From NCBI GenBank assembly GCA_035048485.1, contig CM068590.1, positions 13,066,494-13,130,493 on the forward strand: a DNA stretch of 64,000 bases, written 5' to 3'. Position numbers and translations under genes: made by a program. The DNA comes from Pteria penguin (lineage: Eukaryota > Mollusca > Bivalvia > Pterioida > Pteriidae). Each line of letters begins with the position of its first letter. Positions within the stretch are counted from its first letter, which is position 1. Below are positions 34,601-46,439 of this stretch, piece by piece. Under the pieces are notes generated by a model. It was not told the origin of the DNA and did no database searches. It was given only the letters and a program-made list of their open reading frames with translations.

Positions 34601-37600
34601 TAACTCTGTGCGCCCCTCTGACCCTGTAAAAGAGCATGGTGGGGATGAAGCTCTGATTAACGTTGCACACAAAAAAGACAACACTGTACAGCCCTCAGAC
34701 TCTGTAAAAGAGCATGGCGGGGAGGGAGTTCCACTAAAGTGTAACACAAATTGTACTCAAATTTGTGGCAAGAATTTCACTGGACGATCATGTGCAAAGG
34801 CTGTGCTTGTGCGTGTGTACCCATATAACAATCCTGAACACGCTATTATTCTTTATGCATTACTAGACGATCAAAGTAATTCAACTCTGGCTAAGTCTGC
34901 GTTTTTTGATTATATGAATGTACCTTGGTCAGCTATGAAGCCATATACACTAACGTCATGTTCAGGACATTCTATAATGAGTGGGCGCAGAGCCACTGGA
35001 TTTGTTGTAGAGGATATTGATGGTTCGTCGTCATTAGAGTTACCGATGATTGTAGAAAGTGACCAAATTCCTTCTGAGCGAAGTGAAATTCTGACTCCAG
35101 ATGTTACTAAAACTCATGTGCATCTTAGTAAGATACCGATTCCGAAATTAAATACTAGTGCAGAAGTTCTACTACTCATTGGACGCGACTTGCCTGAGGC
35201 CCATCACATTCACAACCAGTGTATGGGACCTAGAGGTTCTCCGTTTGCGCAAAAAAACAGAACTTGGATGGGTGCTAGTTGGAAATGTTTGTTTAGGCAC
35301 GCGCCATACTCCGGATGATTTGTCAGTTATGAAAACTTCGGTGAACAAGCAACATCGTTTTATCATATTTGATGATTGTGAATATAATTTTACTCTCAAG
35401 GAGGATGACATTCACATATTCAAAAGAGAACACAATGATAATGATATCGCCTTATCGATAGAGGACAGACATTTCCTGGATATTATGGACGGAAAATTTA
35501 CAAAGATCGCTAATGGTAATTGGACGGCTCCATTACCATTTAGGAGTCCAAGGCCACGTCTGCCTAGCAATCGATCCGTTGCCTTAAAACGTGCTTTGAT
35601 GCTTAAAGATAGCTTACATCGGAATCCACAAAAACTTGAACATTTTGTGACTTTCATGCAACGCATCTTTAATTCTGGTCATGCAGAAATTGCACCCCCT
35701 ATAGATGAGGAAACTGAGCACTGGTACGTCCCAATATTCGGGATCTATCACCCTAAAAAGAAGACCAATTAAGAGTAGTATTTGATTCATCGGCAACATT
35801 TGAAGGACTATCACTCAACAGTGTACTCTTGCAAGGCCCTGATTTACTTAACAATTTAGTGGGTGTTCTGCTAAGATTCCGACGGGAACCCATTGCGGTA
35901 ATAGCCGACATTCAGCAAATGTTTTTTGATTTCTATGTCAAAAACACGCAGAGAAACTACCTTCGATTCTTTTGGCATCGAGACAATAACCCTGATCATG
36001 AAATTATAGAATATCGTATGTGTGTACATGTTTTTGGCAACTGCCCGTCCCCTGCTGTTGCCACTTACGGCCTGCGGGAATGTGTGGAGGAGTCTATTGA
36101 CCGTAACGTCAAAGGTTATGTCATAAAAAACTTTTATCTAGATGACGGGCTAGCATCTTTTTCCACAATAGAACAAGCAGTCCATGTTATTAAGGGAGCA
36201 CAGAAGGCACTCTTAGATGGAGGCAACCTAAGACTACACAAGATAGCTTCAAATAGTGAGCAGTTGTTAATTCTGTTTCCAACAAGTGACCTTGCAAAAT
36301 CATTTGAAGCTTTTGATTTTGATCGTGAACCTACCCATGCACCGTAGTTTGGGTTTAAGCTGGCAACTAGCAACAGACACATTTACATATCAAGCCTTTG
36401 AAGATGAGAAACCCTTTACCAGGAGAGGTCTTTTATATGTAGTCAATAGATTGTTTGACCCATTAGGCTTTCTCTCGCCTATTATCATACAAGGAAAATC
36501 ATTATGAGAGACACAGTGGCCAGCATCAACAGCTGGGATGAGCCTTTACCATCAGGTTTGATGACCTCATGGAACTCGTGGTCAGAGCAGCTCATTAAGC
36601 TCAAAGAGATACATATTCCTCGCTGTATCCTACCCGTTTCATATAGTCGACTTCTATCACATTCACTGCATATATTTTGTGATGCTTCGGAGAGAGCAAT
36701 ATCTGCCTGTGCATATTTACGAGGCATAACAAAAGACCAGAATATACATTGTAGGACTTGCATTTGGAAAGAGCAAAGTGGCACCTAAAAGTGGGCATAC
36801 AATACCACGCTTAGAATCTGCTCCGCTGTATTGGCAGTAGAGATTGGTGAATTATTATCACGTGAACTTGACTTACCGTTATATGACATTCGTTACTAGA
36901 GTGACAGCAAGGTTGTTCTTGGTTACTTATCAAATTTCCATCGTAGATTCTATGTATATGTTGCAAACAGAGTAGCTAGGATTCACAAGAGCTCTACACC
37001 TGGTCAACGGAATTATATTATCTCAGAGGAAATCCCTGCTGACATTGGGACTCGTGGGATACATCCAGAAGTACTTACCAGCAGCCAATTGGTGTTGGGT
37101 CCTGCCTTCCTTCGGGAACCTCTTATCGAGGTGCAAACTGACCATATGAACCACTCATTAATCTCACCGGATGATGACAATAAGATCCGCCCTCTTGTCT
37201 TGAAAACAAAACTTTGTAAAGCATTCTTAGGGACGTCACGTTTTAAACGCTTTAGCAGGTGGGACAGCTTAGTCCGTGGATTACTTACCTTGAAGCGTTA
37301 CATACAAACTACTTACCATACAGCAGGTGATCAACTGGCTAGCATTCAAAGTGTTGAAAACTTTATCATAAAAGAAGTACAGGCTGAGTTATATTCGAAA
37401 GAAATTTCAGCCTTACAAAATGAACAGCTCATATCAAAAGACTTCAATTATCAATTTGTCACCAATCCTTGACGAAGATAATATATTGCGAGTAGGAGGA
37501 CGTGCACGAAAGGCACAGCTACCGTATGAAGAAAAGACACCTATTCTTATTCCAGGCAAGAGCCACATTGCAAAACTAATTGTAAGTTATTATCATGAAA

Positions 37601-38560
37601 AGATTTTTCATCAGGGACGCCACATCACTGAGGGTAGGATCCGCAAAGCAGGATACTGGATAACAGGTGGCAAGCGTTTGATCTTCTCACCACTGTTTCA
37701 TTGTGTTACCTGCAGGAAGTTACGTGGTAAATGTGCCGTTCAAAAGATGGCAGATCTACCTAGAGAGCGAGTAAATCCATCACCACCCTTTACCTTTGTA
37801 GGAGTTGATGTGTTTGGCCCATGGAATATTACAACACAACGCACCCGTGGAGGAAGTTTAAATTCTAAACGTTGGGCTGTACTTTTCACATGTTTATATA
37901 CCAGAGCTGTGCACATTGAAATTATAGAGGAAATGTCGTCATCCGCATTTGTGAATGCATTGCGTAGATTTACAGCCATACGAGGTAAAGTTAGTGAATT
38001 TCGATCTGATCGCGGAACAAATTTTGTGGGAGCAGTCTCTGAGTTACAGATGACTGCCATTAATGTCGAAGATGATACCGTCAGACGCTATCTTCAAACA
38101 ACATACACTACTTAGCATTTTAACCCTCCACACGCTTCACACTTTGGAGGTATATGGGAACGACTCATTGGACTGGCAAGAAGAATATTGAATGCTATGC
38201 TTCTGGACCTAAAACATGGCAAACTTACACATGAGGTATTGGTCACCTTAATGGCAGAAGTAACAGCCATCATGAATTCAAGATCTTTGGTGCCAGTATC
38301 GACTGATGCAAATGATCCGTTTATATTATCTCCAAACATGTTGCTAACGCAAAAAGTTACTGACACAAAAACAAGCTTTCAGAAGTATGATGTCAAAGAC
38401 ATGTATCGCTCACAATGGAAAATGGTTCAAGTGTTAGCCAACACCTATTAGAAAAAAAATGGAAATTAGAGTATTTGTCCATCTTACAATCTTGTAAAAA
38501 AAGGAACGCTACATGTAAAAATATCAAAGTTGGAGATGTTGTTTTGTTACGTGATAAACA
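34600..38560 (+). pseudogene. BEL pol region: protease, RT, RNase H, integrase, broken
   Basis: Aspartic protease (DUF1758-like) spans about 34760-35330 with ALLDDQSNSTLAK at its active Asp. RT spans about 35500-36350 with ADIQQMF and NFYLDDGLAS (catalytic Asp residues). The A17/RNase H part lies near 36350-36960 (RGLLYVVNRLFDPLGFLSP, LHIFCDASERA, SDSKVVLGYL). Integrase has an HHCC site (about 37590-37730) and a DDE core with Asp in GVDVFGPW (about 37803), Asp in SDRGTNF (about 38007) and Glu in GGIWERLI (38159). Frame changes lie near 35270, 35765, 36300, 36500, 36790 and 37440. TAG 36897-36899 and TAG 38113-38115 each sit where a Trp codon would fit. Inactive. Confidence 0.93.
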
Positions 38561-38864
38561 GTGTGCGCGCATCGAAAGTTCGTGTCATTAAGGATGGCAA
38601 ACCGTGTGATTATGTCAGACCTATCGCAGAAGTGGTACATTTTTTTTCTGAATAGCTGTAAAATTCATTGTTCCATAACATGCTTAACTATGTACGTTAT
38701 TTATAAAACAAAATCAGACTTTCTGTATTTTTATGACAATTTTATTCATTTTCATTGCTTGTATTTCATTGCTAAAACATCAGCTGTTTGTTTAGTTCTC
38801 AAATAAGTACAGAACTGATTTTTCTATATTTTTCCTTTGATAAGTATTGTCGGTGATTGTAATC

Positions 38865-38874
38865 AGGCGGGGAG
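38865..38874 (+). other. Polypurine tract of the BEL element
   Basis: AGGCGGGGAG sits directly before the TGTAATG start of the 3' LTR, where plus-strand DNA synthesis is primed in LTR retrotransposons. Confidence 0.7.
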
Positions 38875-39491
38875 TGTAATGTTACGGTTAGAGTTATCTT
38901 TCTTAGGACAGTATTGACGCTCTTAGTTAGAGTTATCTTTCGTTAGTTGTTCTGTTCCTGGAAACGATGCACACTTTCGCTGCATGGCAGCTCAGCGCAT
39001 TTTGCTTACAACATGTTGATGTTCCTTTCGCTCCCCATAGAGTAAGTTTTTTATCGCTATTTACTGTTTCCTTGGTACTCCATAAGTATGCATATACGAG
39101 TAATTTGACGGTAAATCAAATATATTTACAAATATATATAAATTTGTCTGTAGAAAGTTCTAGGTCATCTAGTCACGTATGTCCTACTGAGTTATTTTTA
39201 GAAATCAGCTGTTGCAAGCCAAACATTACCTTGTAATTAAAGTCGAGCGTCAGTCTTTGTCTATAAACATATACGTTTAGCTTTTAATTACTAAGTGTTA
39301 TGATTATTGATAATTCTTTGATCAAGCACAATCATACCTCTTTGTACGTTCTTTTTCAGAACATTGACTGTAATTTGAAACGTGTACTTAGTATACTTTA
39401 CTTTTTCTTTCAGCTTTTTACTACATGTTCATACACATATTTCCATGTCATATATTGAATAAAGCGTTTGTTCAACACATAAGGTTTGACA
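38875..39491 (+). repeat. 3' LTR of BEL/Pao element
   Basis: 617 bp, same ends as the 5' LTR. Its last ~111 bp (39381-39491) form the start of the 2325-bp tandem duplication and therefore recur at 41706-41816. Confidence 0.93.
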
Positions 39492-39924
39492 AATATCTTA
39501 AATAAATAACAATTAAGCAAAAGATTGGCAATAATAAAGTACATCCGATCTGTCGTCTGGAGGCCCCACACAGATTTTTCTAATCTGTGTCAAATTTGCC
39601 GGTTTGTTTATACCCTTTGGAATACTAACATCGTCCTATACTTATGAATTATCATGAAGATATCCCTCTCTTGGTCTTGGTATTTTTAATCACCTACACA
39701 TGTATGAAATGTTTAGCATTAAAGTGTATCCATTTATTATGAATCTACATATTTATTTGTATATATTTACAGGATTTGCTTTATTTTAACATACTTTACC
39801 TTTATTATGTCAGAATTAAGGATATAGAGAGAAACATTAGTTACCAATCATTTAACTCAACGGAGACAACACATTTACAAGGTTATTATAATCTGTTTTT
39901 TTTTTTCATTTTTATTCTTATCAT

Positions 39925-40008
39925 TTTCACTGTTATTATTATTATTTTTATTATTAGTAGTAGTAGTAGTCGTAGCAGTAGTAGTAGCAGTAGTTATTAT
40001 TAGTAGTA
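39925..40008. repeat. (ATT)n/(AGT)n microsatellite
   Basis: Imperfect ATT then AGT trinucleotides directly before the SINE at 40011. Duplicated at +2325 (42250-42333). Confidence 0.9.
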
Positions 40009-40010
40009 GT

Positions 40011-40384
40011 TGGCCGGTATGGCCTAGTGGATAAGATGCTCGACTCGTGATTGATAGGTCCATTGCATAGGTCTCAACTTCTATGCAATGCATCAGGAGG
40101 ATGCTGTCACCAAATACGTGCAATAATCCTGGGTCCGGCGCCATAAACTAAGAATATACTTAAGTCAAAATTTCAAATTCTTGTGTTCAACAATGAATAA
40201 ATAACTAGGATTTGGATTTTATTGAGTCTTATTCTATCTATAATTAGAATTAAACTATTCTGCATGACAACATATTTAAACCTTTGAGAATGGAATAAAT
40301 TAAAATGAAATAGATGACTTAAGCTTTTTCTCAGAAAATGACGCCAGACCATGGAGTGGCGTAAATCAATAATCAATCAATCAA
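40011..40384 (+). mobile_element. tRNA-derived SINE, copy 3, with a MITE inside
   Basis: The head GGCCGGTATGGCCTAGTGGA keeps the A box, but the following region is shortened, so the B box is lost. The body (CTATGCAATGCATCAGGAGG) corresponds to the body of copies 1 and 2, and the tail is (AATC)n. A MITE (40131-40352) separates body and tail. The exact copy at 42336-42709 is part of the segmental duplication. Confidence 0.75.
40131..40352. mobile_element. MITE nested in SINE copy 3
   Basis: The ends GGGTCCGGCGCCAT and ATGACGCCAGACC form an imperfect inverted repeat, and the interior matches the solo MITE at 12302-12503. It lies between the SINE's body and its AATC tail. Confidence 0.7.
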
Positions 40385-40679
40385 TATCATTATTATTTCA
40401 ACACAATTACAACTACTAACCACCCGCAGAAACACTTGTCTTGAAAACGTTTCCTCTAAAATGTTTTGTTTTTAATATTTAGAATAATGTTCTGTCAAAA
40501 TTCTACGCGTGTGTTTGTGTGAACGCGTTCTTACAATTATTTAATTTAGAAATCAAGTTTTAATTATATATAACTAGCGCAAACAAAAAAATTCTGATTC
40601 CAAAAATAAATACACTGAAACAGCTGTCATCCAGATGTTGAACTGTCTTATCGATAACATTTTTGTGGTGTTTGGAGGT

Positions 40680-41040
40680 AAGGATTTTCAGTTAAGCTGC
40701 TCAACCAGGGTTATATATGTGCAAGACTAGCTAGACTCACTGAGGAAGTTCTACGGTCGTTACGAGACTCTTATTACTCCATATGATATCTCGTTATCCA
40801 GACTTTTAAATGATATTCTGGACTGAGACCGATTCCGATCACTTTACACAGATTTGACACCTTCTATACTAGAAGGTTACCTACTTCGACTTCTCCATAT
40901 ATAAATACATATGGAATTCACACGATTTGACTCTTTCTACGGATTATATGTGACGGGTGTTGCTAGCAAGCAGGGGATGCTCACTCTCCCCGGGTGCCTG
41001 ATCTCACTCCATCACAGGGGTTCACATATGCTCTTCAAGT
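40680..41040 (+). pseudogene. 3' end of a reverse-transcriptase ORF and its 3' region
   Basis: Frames up to a stop at about 40824 include LRKFYGRYETLITPYDISLS, which corresponds to the C-terminal part of the RT family also seen at 8163-8850. The following non-coding stretch (ATTCACACGATTTGACTC and GGGGATGCTCACTCTCCCCG) is of a kind I associate with abundant mollusc retroelement 3' ends. Duplicated at 43005-43365. Confidence 0.6.
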
Positions 41041-41284
41041 AGACATATTTTGTTATTTTCCATTTGTTTTTCATTTTCACTGATTTTGTATGTCCTATGG
41101 TTTCATGATTTTTGGACTTGTGATTTGGATTTATCCATCATCTTTACATTTGAAGTTAAGTAATTTCATTTATAGATTCATATGCAAAATATTATGTATA
41201 TTATCATTTCCTTTAATGCACTGATTTTCAATTCAAACATGAGATCACGGATTATGTTCATTATGGTTGATACGAAAAGCCACT

Positions 41285-41705
41285 GTAGATAAGGGGGTGC
41301 AAAAACTTTTCAATAGTGTGTATGACCGCAATTCGCTTCGATGCATTCTTCACCCTTAGGACGCATTGAACGAATCAGGTTATGCCAGAGGAATGTTTCG
41401 CATTATGCACAATAAAGATCGACTTAAAGTATTCAACGTAGCAGGAGGTTTAGCTCTTGATAAAGACGTCGTTCCATTTCATCCCTAACATTTTCTATTG
41501 GCTATAAATCCGGTGACATCGCGGCCATTGTAGGACATTCACGTTTTGCTGCTGTTAATAGTGAAAACGTTTGGTGCGTGCAGTCGTGCGTTTTCCTGCT
41601 GCAGAATGTCGTTACGCTGATGGTTGAGAATAAATGGAATGATATGACGTATGGTAAAGTTCGCCTGTTATACAGCCCTCCAATATCACCAAAGGGGTTC
41701 TTCCA
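41285..41705 (-). pseudogene. Tc1-like transposase piece, truncated by the duplication junction
   Basis: Same sequence as 43610-44030. The 5' part of the gene (minus strand) is missing because the duplication ends at 41705. The CAATGGCCGCGATGTCACCG region encodes the MAAMSPDL motif that precedes the catalytic Glu/Asp region. Confidence 0.8.
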
Positions 41706-42335
41706 CGTGTACTTAGTATACTTTACTTTTTCTTTCAGCTTTTTACTACATGTTCATACACATATTTCCATGTCATATATTGAATAAAGCGTTTGTTCAA
41801 CACATAAGGTTTGACAAATATCTTAAATAAATAACAATTAAGCAAAAGATTGGCAATAATAAAGTACATCCGATCTGTCGTCTGGAGGCCCCACACAGAT
41901 TTTTCTAATCTGTGTCAAATTTGCCGGTTTGTTTATACCCTTTGGAATACTAACATCGTCCTATACTTATGAATTATCATGAAGATATCCCTCTCTTGGT
42001 CTTGGTATTTTTAATCACCTACACATGTATGAAATGTTTAGCATTAAAGTGTATCCATTTATTATGAATCTACATATTTATTTGTATATATTTACAGGAT
42101 TTGCTTTATTTTAACATACTTTACCTTTATTATGTCAGAATTAAGGATATAGAGAGAAACATTAGTTACCAATCATTTAACTCAACGGAGACAACACATT
42201 TACAAGGTTATTATAATCTGTTTTTTTTTTTCATTTTTATTCTTATCATTTTCACTGTTATTATTATTATTTTTATTATTAGTAGTAGTAGTAGTCGTAG
42301 CAGTAGTAGTAGCAGTAGTTATTATTAGTAGTAGT

Positions 42336-42709
42336 TGGCCGGTATGGCCTAGTGGATAAGATGCTCGACTCGTGATTGATAGGTCCATTGCATAGGTCTC
42401 AACTTCTATGCAATGCATCAGGAGGATGCTGTCACCAAATACGTGCAATAATCCTGGGTCCGGCGCCATAAACTAAGAATATACTTAAGTCAAAATTTCA
42501 AATTCTTGTGTTCAACAATGAATAAATAACTAGGATTTGGATTTTATTGAGTCTTATTCTATCTATAATTAGAATTAAACTATTCTGCATGACAACATAT
42601 TTAAACCTTTGAGAATGGAATAAATTAAAATGAAATAGATGACTTAAGCTTTTTCTCAGAAAATGACGCCAGACCATGGAGTGGCGTAAATCAATAATCA
42701 ATCAATCAA
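42336..42709 (+). mobile_element. SINE copy 3 with nested MITE (duplicate)
   Basis: Exact counterpart of 40011-40384, made by the segmental duplication, not by a new insertion. The MITE part is 42456-42677. Confidence 0.75.
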
Positions 42710-43004
42710 TATCATTATTATTTCAACACAATTACAACTACTAACCACCCGCAGAAACACTTGTCTTGAAAACGTTTCCTCTAAAATGTTTTGTTTTTAA
42801 TATTTAGAATAATGTTCTGTCAAAATTCTACGCGTGTGTTTGTGTGAACGCGTTCTTACAATTATTTAATTTAGAAATCAAGTTTTAATTATATATAACT
42901 AGCGCAAACAAAAAAATTCTGATTCCAAAAATAAATACACTGAAACAGCTGTCATCCAGATGTTGAACTGTCTTATCGATAACATTTTTGTGGTGTTTGG
43001 AGGT

Positions 43005-43365
43005 AAGGATTTTCAGTTAAGCTGCTCAACCAGGGTTATATATGTGCAAGACTAGCTAGACTCACTGAGGAAGTTCTACGGTCGTTACGAGACTCTTATT
43101 ACTCCATATGATATCTCGTTATCCAGACTTTTAAATGATATTCTGGACTGAGACCGATTCCGATCACTTTACACAGATTTGACACCTTCTATACTAGAAG
43201 GTTACCTACTTCGACTTCTCCATATATAAATACATATGGAATTCACACGATTTGACTCTTTCTACGGATTATATGTGACGGGTGTTGCTAGCAAGCAGGG
43301 GATGCTCACTCTCCCCGGGTGCCTGATCTCACTCCATCACAGGGGTTCACATATGCTCTTCAAGT
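43005..43365 (+). pseudogene. RT ORF 3' end (duplicate)
   Basis: Counterpart of 40680-41040 at +2325, including the stop codon and the downstream non-coding part. Confidence 0.6.
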
Positions 43366-43604
43366 AGACATATTTTGTTATTTTCCATTTGTTTTTCATT
43401 TTCACTGATTTTGTATGTCCTATGGTTTCATGATTTTTGGACTTGTGATTTGGATTTATCCATCATCTTTACATTTGAAGTTAAGTAATTTCATTTATAG
43501 ATTCATATGCAAAATATTATGTATATTATCATTTCCTTTAATGCACTGATTTTCAATTCAAACATGAGATCACGGATTATGTTCATTATGGTTGATACGA
43601 AAAG

Positions 43605-44125
43605 CCACTGTAGATAAGGGGGTGCAAAAACTTTTCAATAGTGTGTATGACCGCAATTCGCTTCGATGCATTCTTCACCCTTAGGACGCATTGAACGAAT
43701 CAGGTTATGCCAGAGGAATGTTTCGCATTATGCACAATAAAGATCGACTTAAAGTATTCAACGTAGCAGGAGGTTTAGCTCTTGATAAAGACGTCGTTCC
43801 ATTTCATCCCTAACATTTTCTATTGGCTATAAATCCGGTGACATCGCGGCCATTGTAGGACATTCACGTTTTGCTGCTGTTAATAGTGAAAACGTTTGGT
43901 GCGTGCAGTCGTGCGTTTTCCTGCTGCAGAATGTCGTTACGCTGATGGTTGAGAATAAATGGAATGATATGACGTATGGTAAAGTTCGCCTGTTATACAG
44001 CCCTCCAATATCACCAAAGGGGTTCTTCCACGAATGTAACTTTCTCTGGTACAACGGTAAGCTCTAACACGGTCGTCACTGCTTTCGAAATGAAATCCGT
44101 AAATTGAATTTCCGCACAATCTGTT
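43605..44125 (-). pseudogene. Tc1/mariner-like transposase remnant
   Basis: Read on the minus strand from about 44119: YGFHFESSDDRVRAYRCTRE, then RGRTPLVILEGCITGELYH, then in other frames VLQWPAMSPDL, stop, PIENVRDEMERRLYQ. GRTPLV...LTG and SPDLxPIEN are standard Tc1-family blocks around the catalytic region (the last holds the third acidic residue, 34 residues from the second in this family). The 3' side reaches a terminal-repeat-like CACTATTGAAAAGTTTTTGC (43627-43646). The N-terminal DNA-binding domain is absent, and stops and frameshifts are present. Confidence 0.8.
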
Positions 44126-44417
44126 ATTGAAACCAGAATGCCTCCAACATCAAGCTAACCTCTGAACAGATCCATTTTGCTTATATTGTTTTCATAAAGC
44201 ATCTACAGTGTTAATATGTACTCCAAACTGCTTTTAGGTAAAGTACGTAAACGATAATTTTTTTTATTATTTGATGCATCTCTGACACAAAACGTTATTC
44301 CAAAAACCAATGTTTTTCTGTTTCAATACATTGAATACTGTCAATGAATGCAAGAAATTCCAATCGTCTAGAAGTCACGTGTCGTGTAGCAGCGAAACAC
44401 CGTAAAATGAGATAGAT

Positions 44418-46140
44418 TATTTAACAGTCTTCTAATCAAAGACTAGTAATTTTCACGGATTACCAATAATACACAAATCAAATCAAATAAAACATGCAAT
44501 ATACCAACAAGTCTGATTATATTGAAATAATTAATCCTTCCGATTTAAAATGCAGACCTATAATTGCTGGACCATCCTGCCCTACTCATAGACTGAGTAA
44601 TTTAATAGATATATTATTACAACCAATTTTAAAAGAAATAAAAAGCTACGTAAGAGACGACATAGACTTCCTTAATAAGATTCCATCAACAGTTGACGCT
44701 AATACCTCATTAACAACTTTTGACACAAGTCTTTATTCAAATATACCACACGAATTCGGTAAAGAAGCAATTACCTATTGGATAAAATTACATCCAAAAT
44801 TGTTACACCAACGCTTTAATGAAAAATTTATCATAGAATCCATAAACTTAATTCTTAACAATAATACATTCCAATTTAATAATAAACAATATAACAAATC
44901 TTAGGTACTGTCATGGGAAGTAAAATGGCACCTACTTATGCTACACTCACTTTAGGATATTTGGAACAAAGTTTATACAATAAAGGTAAACAAACCTTCA
45001 GTGAAAATGTAGTTAAATCATTTGAAACATTGTGGAAGCGGTATCTTGATGACTGTATAATATTTTGGAACCAATCATGGGGTGAAATAGAAGATTTACA
45101 TAATATATTACAAGTCTTACATCCTTATATAAAATTCACAATGGAAACAAACAGTAAAGAATGACCCTTTTTAGATATAATAATTAAAAAAGATGGTAAT
45201 AAAATTATCACAGATATCTATCGCAAACCAACCTTTACGCAACAATACTTACACTTTAAGAGTCATCATCCTCAATCTTGTATAAATCAATACACTCTTG
45301 CAAGACGTATATGCACAATACTTAAACCGTCTGAATTAAGATCAACTGGATTAAAAGAATTACGAAGTTCTCTAATACATCGCGGATATCCCATAACATT
45401 AATAAGTAAGGGACTCGAGATGGCCGGAGCCATACCGATATCAATTCTACGACAACTCACTAAAATGAAAGACACTAAAAATTCATTAGCATTTGTTTCA
45501 ACATAAAAAAAGGAAATCCAAAAATCTTTAGTAAAGAATTTAAACATTTAGAATATTTAAGAACAGACGAAAAGATGAACAGAATTCTAAATAAGATACA
45601 AATTATCGAAAGCAAGAGACAACCAAAAATTCTAAGACAATTAATTACATCTGCGAAAACAAATTTTAATACTGAGGAATTGGAAAACGTGGGTGTAACA
45701 AAATGTAAGAATAAAAAATGTAAGGTATGTGATATAATTATGGAAGGAAATGTGCATAATTTAAAACATGGTAGCATTCATTTCCTAGTAAAACAGAAAT
45801 TAATTTGCAATTCTAAAAATGTAATATATTTCATATCATGTGACAAATGTAAAGAAGAATATATTGGGTCAACACAATGTTTAAACCACAGAGTAGCTTT
45901 ACATAAAAGCAATATAAAACACTCACAAAGCCGAGTGTTATTTGTGACCAAACACCATCACCACTGTAGTAATGGCAAATTTAAGGTTATGCCTACATAC
46001 CAAACAGACAACTATTCAATCATTGCGATCAATTAGCAAGATTCCACCAATAAATACAAACCTTCACTTAACAAAACATAGCATCATCCCAGGTAGTGGA
46101 ATGAGAGATTATATCAGATACTTTTGTTAAAATACTTACT
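44418..46140 (+). pseudogene. Penelope-like element: RT plus GIY-YIG endonuclease, broken
   Basis: The earliest piece is NFHGLPIIHKSN (44443-44480), the RT motif typical of Penelope-like elements. After a frame change the ATG at 44494 opens a 136-codon RT part (RPIIAGPSCPTHRLSNLIDI). Next comes MGSKMAPTYATLTLGYLE and YLDDCIIFW with the catalytic Asp pair (about 45045). A TGA at 45162-45164 splits SKE from PFLDIIIKK. YRKPTFTQQYLHFKSHHPQS follows, which is diagnostic for the family. The last frame (45575-46036) has a Cys-rich linker (CKNKKCKVCD) and a GIY-YIG domain (NVIYFISCDKCKEEYIGSTQ). The complete order is preserved, but at least three breaks make it inactive. Confidence 0.93.
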
Positions 46141-46248
46141 ATATATTTATCTGATAATTTTGACCTGTTTACTAAGCCTGTGAATGAAGTATATGATTTA
46201 CATATATATGATTTGCCTTAAAATTGGAATAATCCCGTAAGGACTTAA

Positions 46249-46424
46249 TGTTGTTGGTTGGGTGATTGGTGTTTTACGTCGCTTTCAACAATATTTCAGT
46301 TATATCGCGACATGGAAGCAGGAGGTTACCAACCTCTTAAACATAGTGGCGCAACCCGGGAATTGAACCCGGATCGTCGGCGCCGCAAGCCAAGCGCTTA
46401 TTTACTACACCACGCCTGCTCCCA
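46249..46424 (-). mobile_element. tRNA-derived SINE of a second family
   Basis: On the minus strand: a tRNA-like head GGCGTGGTGTAGTAAATAAG (A box), then GGGTTCAATTCCC (B box), a short body, and the tail ending AAAACACCAATCACCCAACC. A perfect 11-bp target duplication TAAGGACTTAA lies at 46238-46248 and 46425-46435. The head differs from the other SINEs here, so it is a separate family. It sits just past the Penelope-like element. Confidence 0.92.
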
Positions 46425-46439
46425 TAAGGACTTAAGAAC

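Larger units (their letters stand above)
32176..39491 (+). mobile_element. BEL/Pao LTR retrotransposon, complete ends, inactive
   Basis: Two LTRs (615 and 617 bp) with TG...CA termini and a 5-bp duplication bracket an interior of about 6.1 kb. Domain order is gag (DUF1759-like), zinc knuckles, aspartic protease (DUF1758-like), RT, RNase H/A17 region, integrase. The LTRs differ at roughly a dozen or more sites plus small indels, about 2 percent by eye, so insertion is not very recent. A purine-rich AGGCGGGGAG precedes the 3' LTR as polypurine tract. At least eight frame changes and several stops inactivate the polyprotein. Confidence 0.95.
39381..41705. repeat. 2325-bp segmental duplication, copy 1
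   Basis: Copy 1 of a head-to-tail duplication; copy 2 is 41706-44030. The checked stretches are identical, down to an 11-T run. The junction (TTCCACG|TGTACTTAG) shares ACG with both outer edges (GAAACG|TGTAC and TTCCACG|AATG), so a 2-3-bp microhomology marks the breakpoint. Contents in order: LTR tail, unique DNA, (ATT/AGT)n, SINE with nested MITE, RT 3' end with its 3' region, Tc1-like transposase piece cut off by the junction. Confidence 0.95.
41706..44030. repeat. 2325-bp segmental duplication, copy 2
   Basis: Second copy; every component of 39381-41705 recurs at +2325. It begins with the last 111 bp of the BEL 3' LTR, now detached from any retrotransposon, and ends within the Tc1-like gene, which here continues into unique sequence. 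That makes the outer edges of the two-copy block the ancestral ones. Confidence 0.95.

Noticed and set aside
39776..40003. 75-codon frame present twice (also 42101-42328)
   Set aside because: The second copy comes from the segmental duplication; the frame ends in microsatellite-encoded serines.
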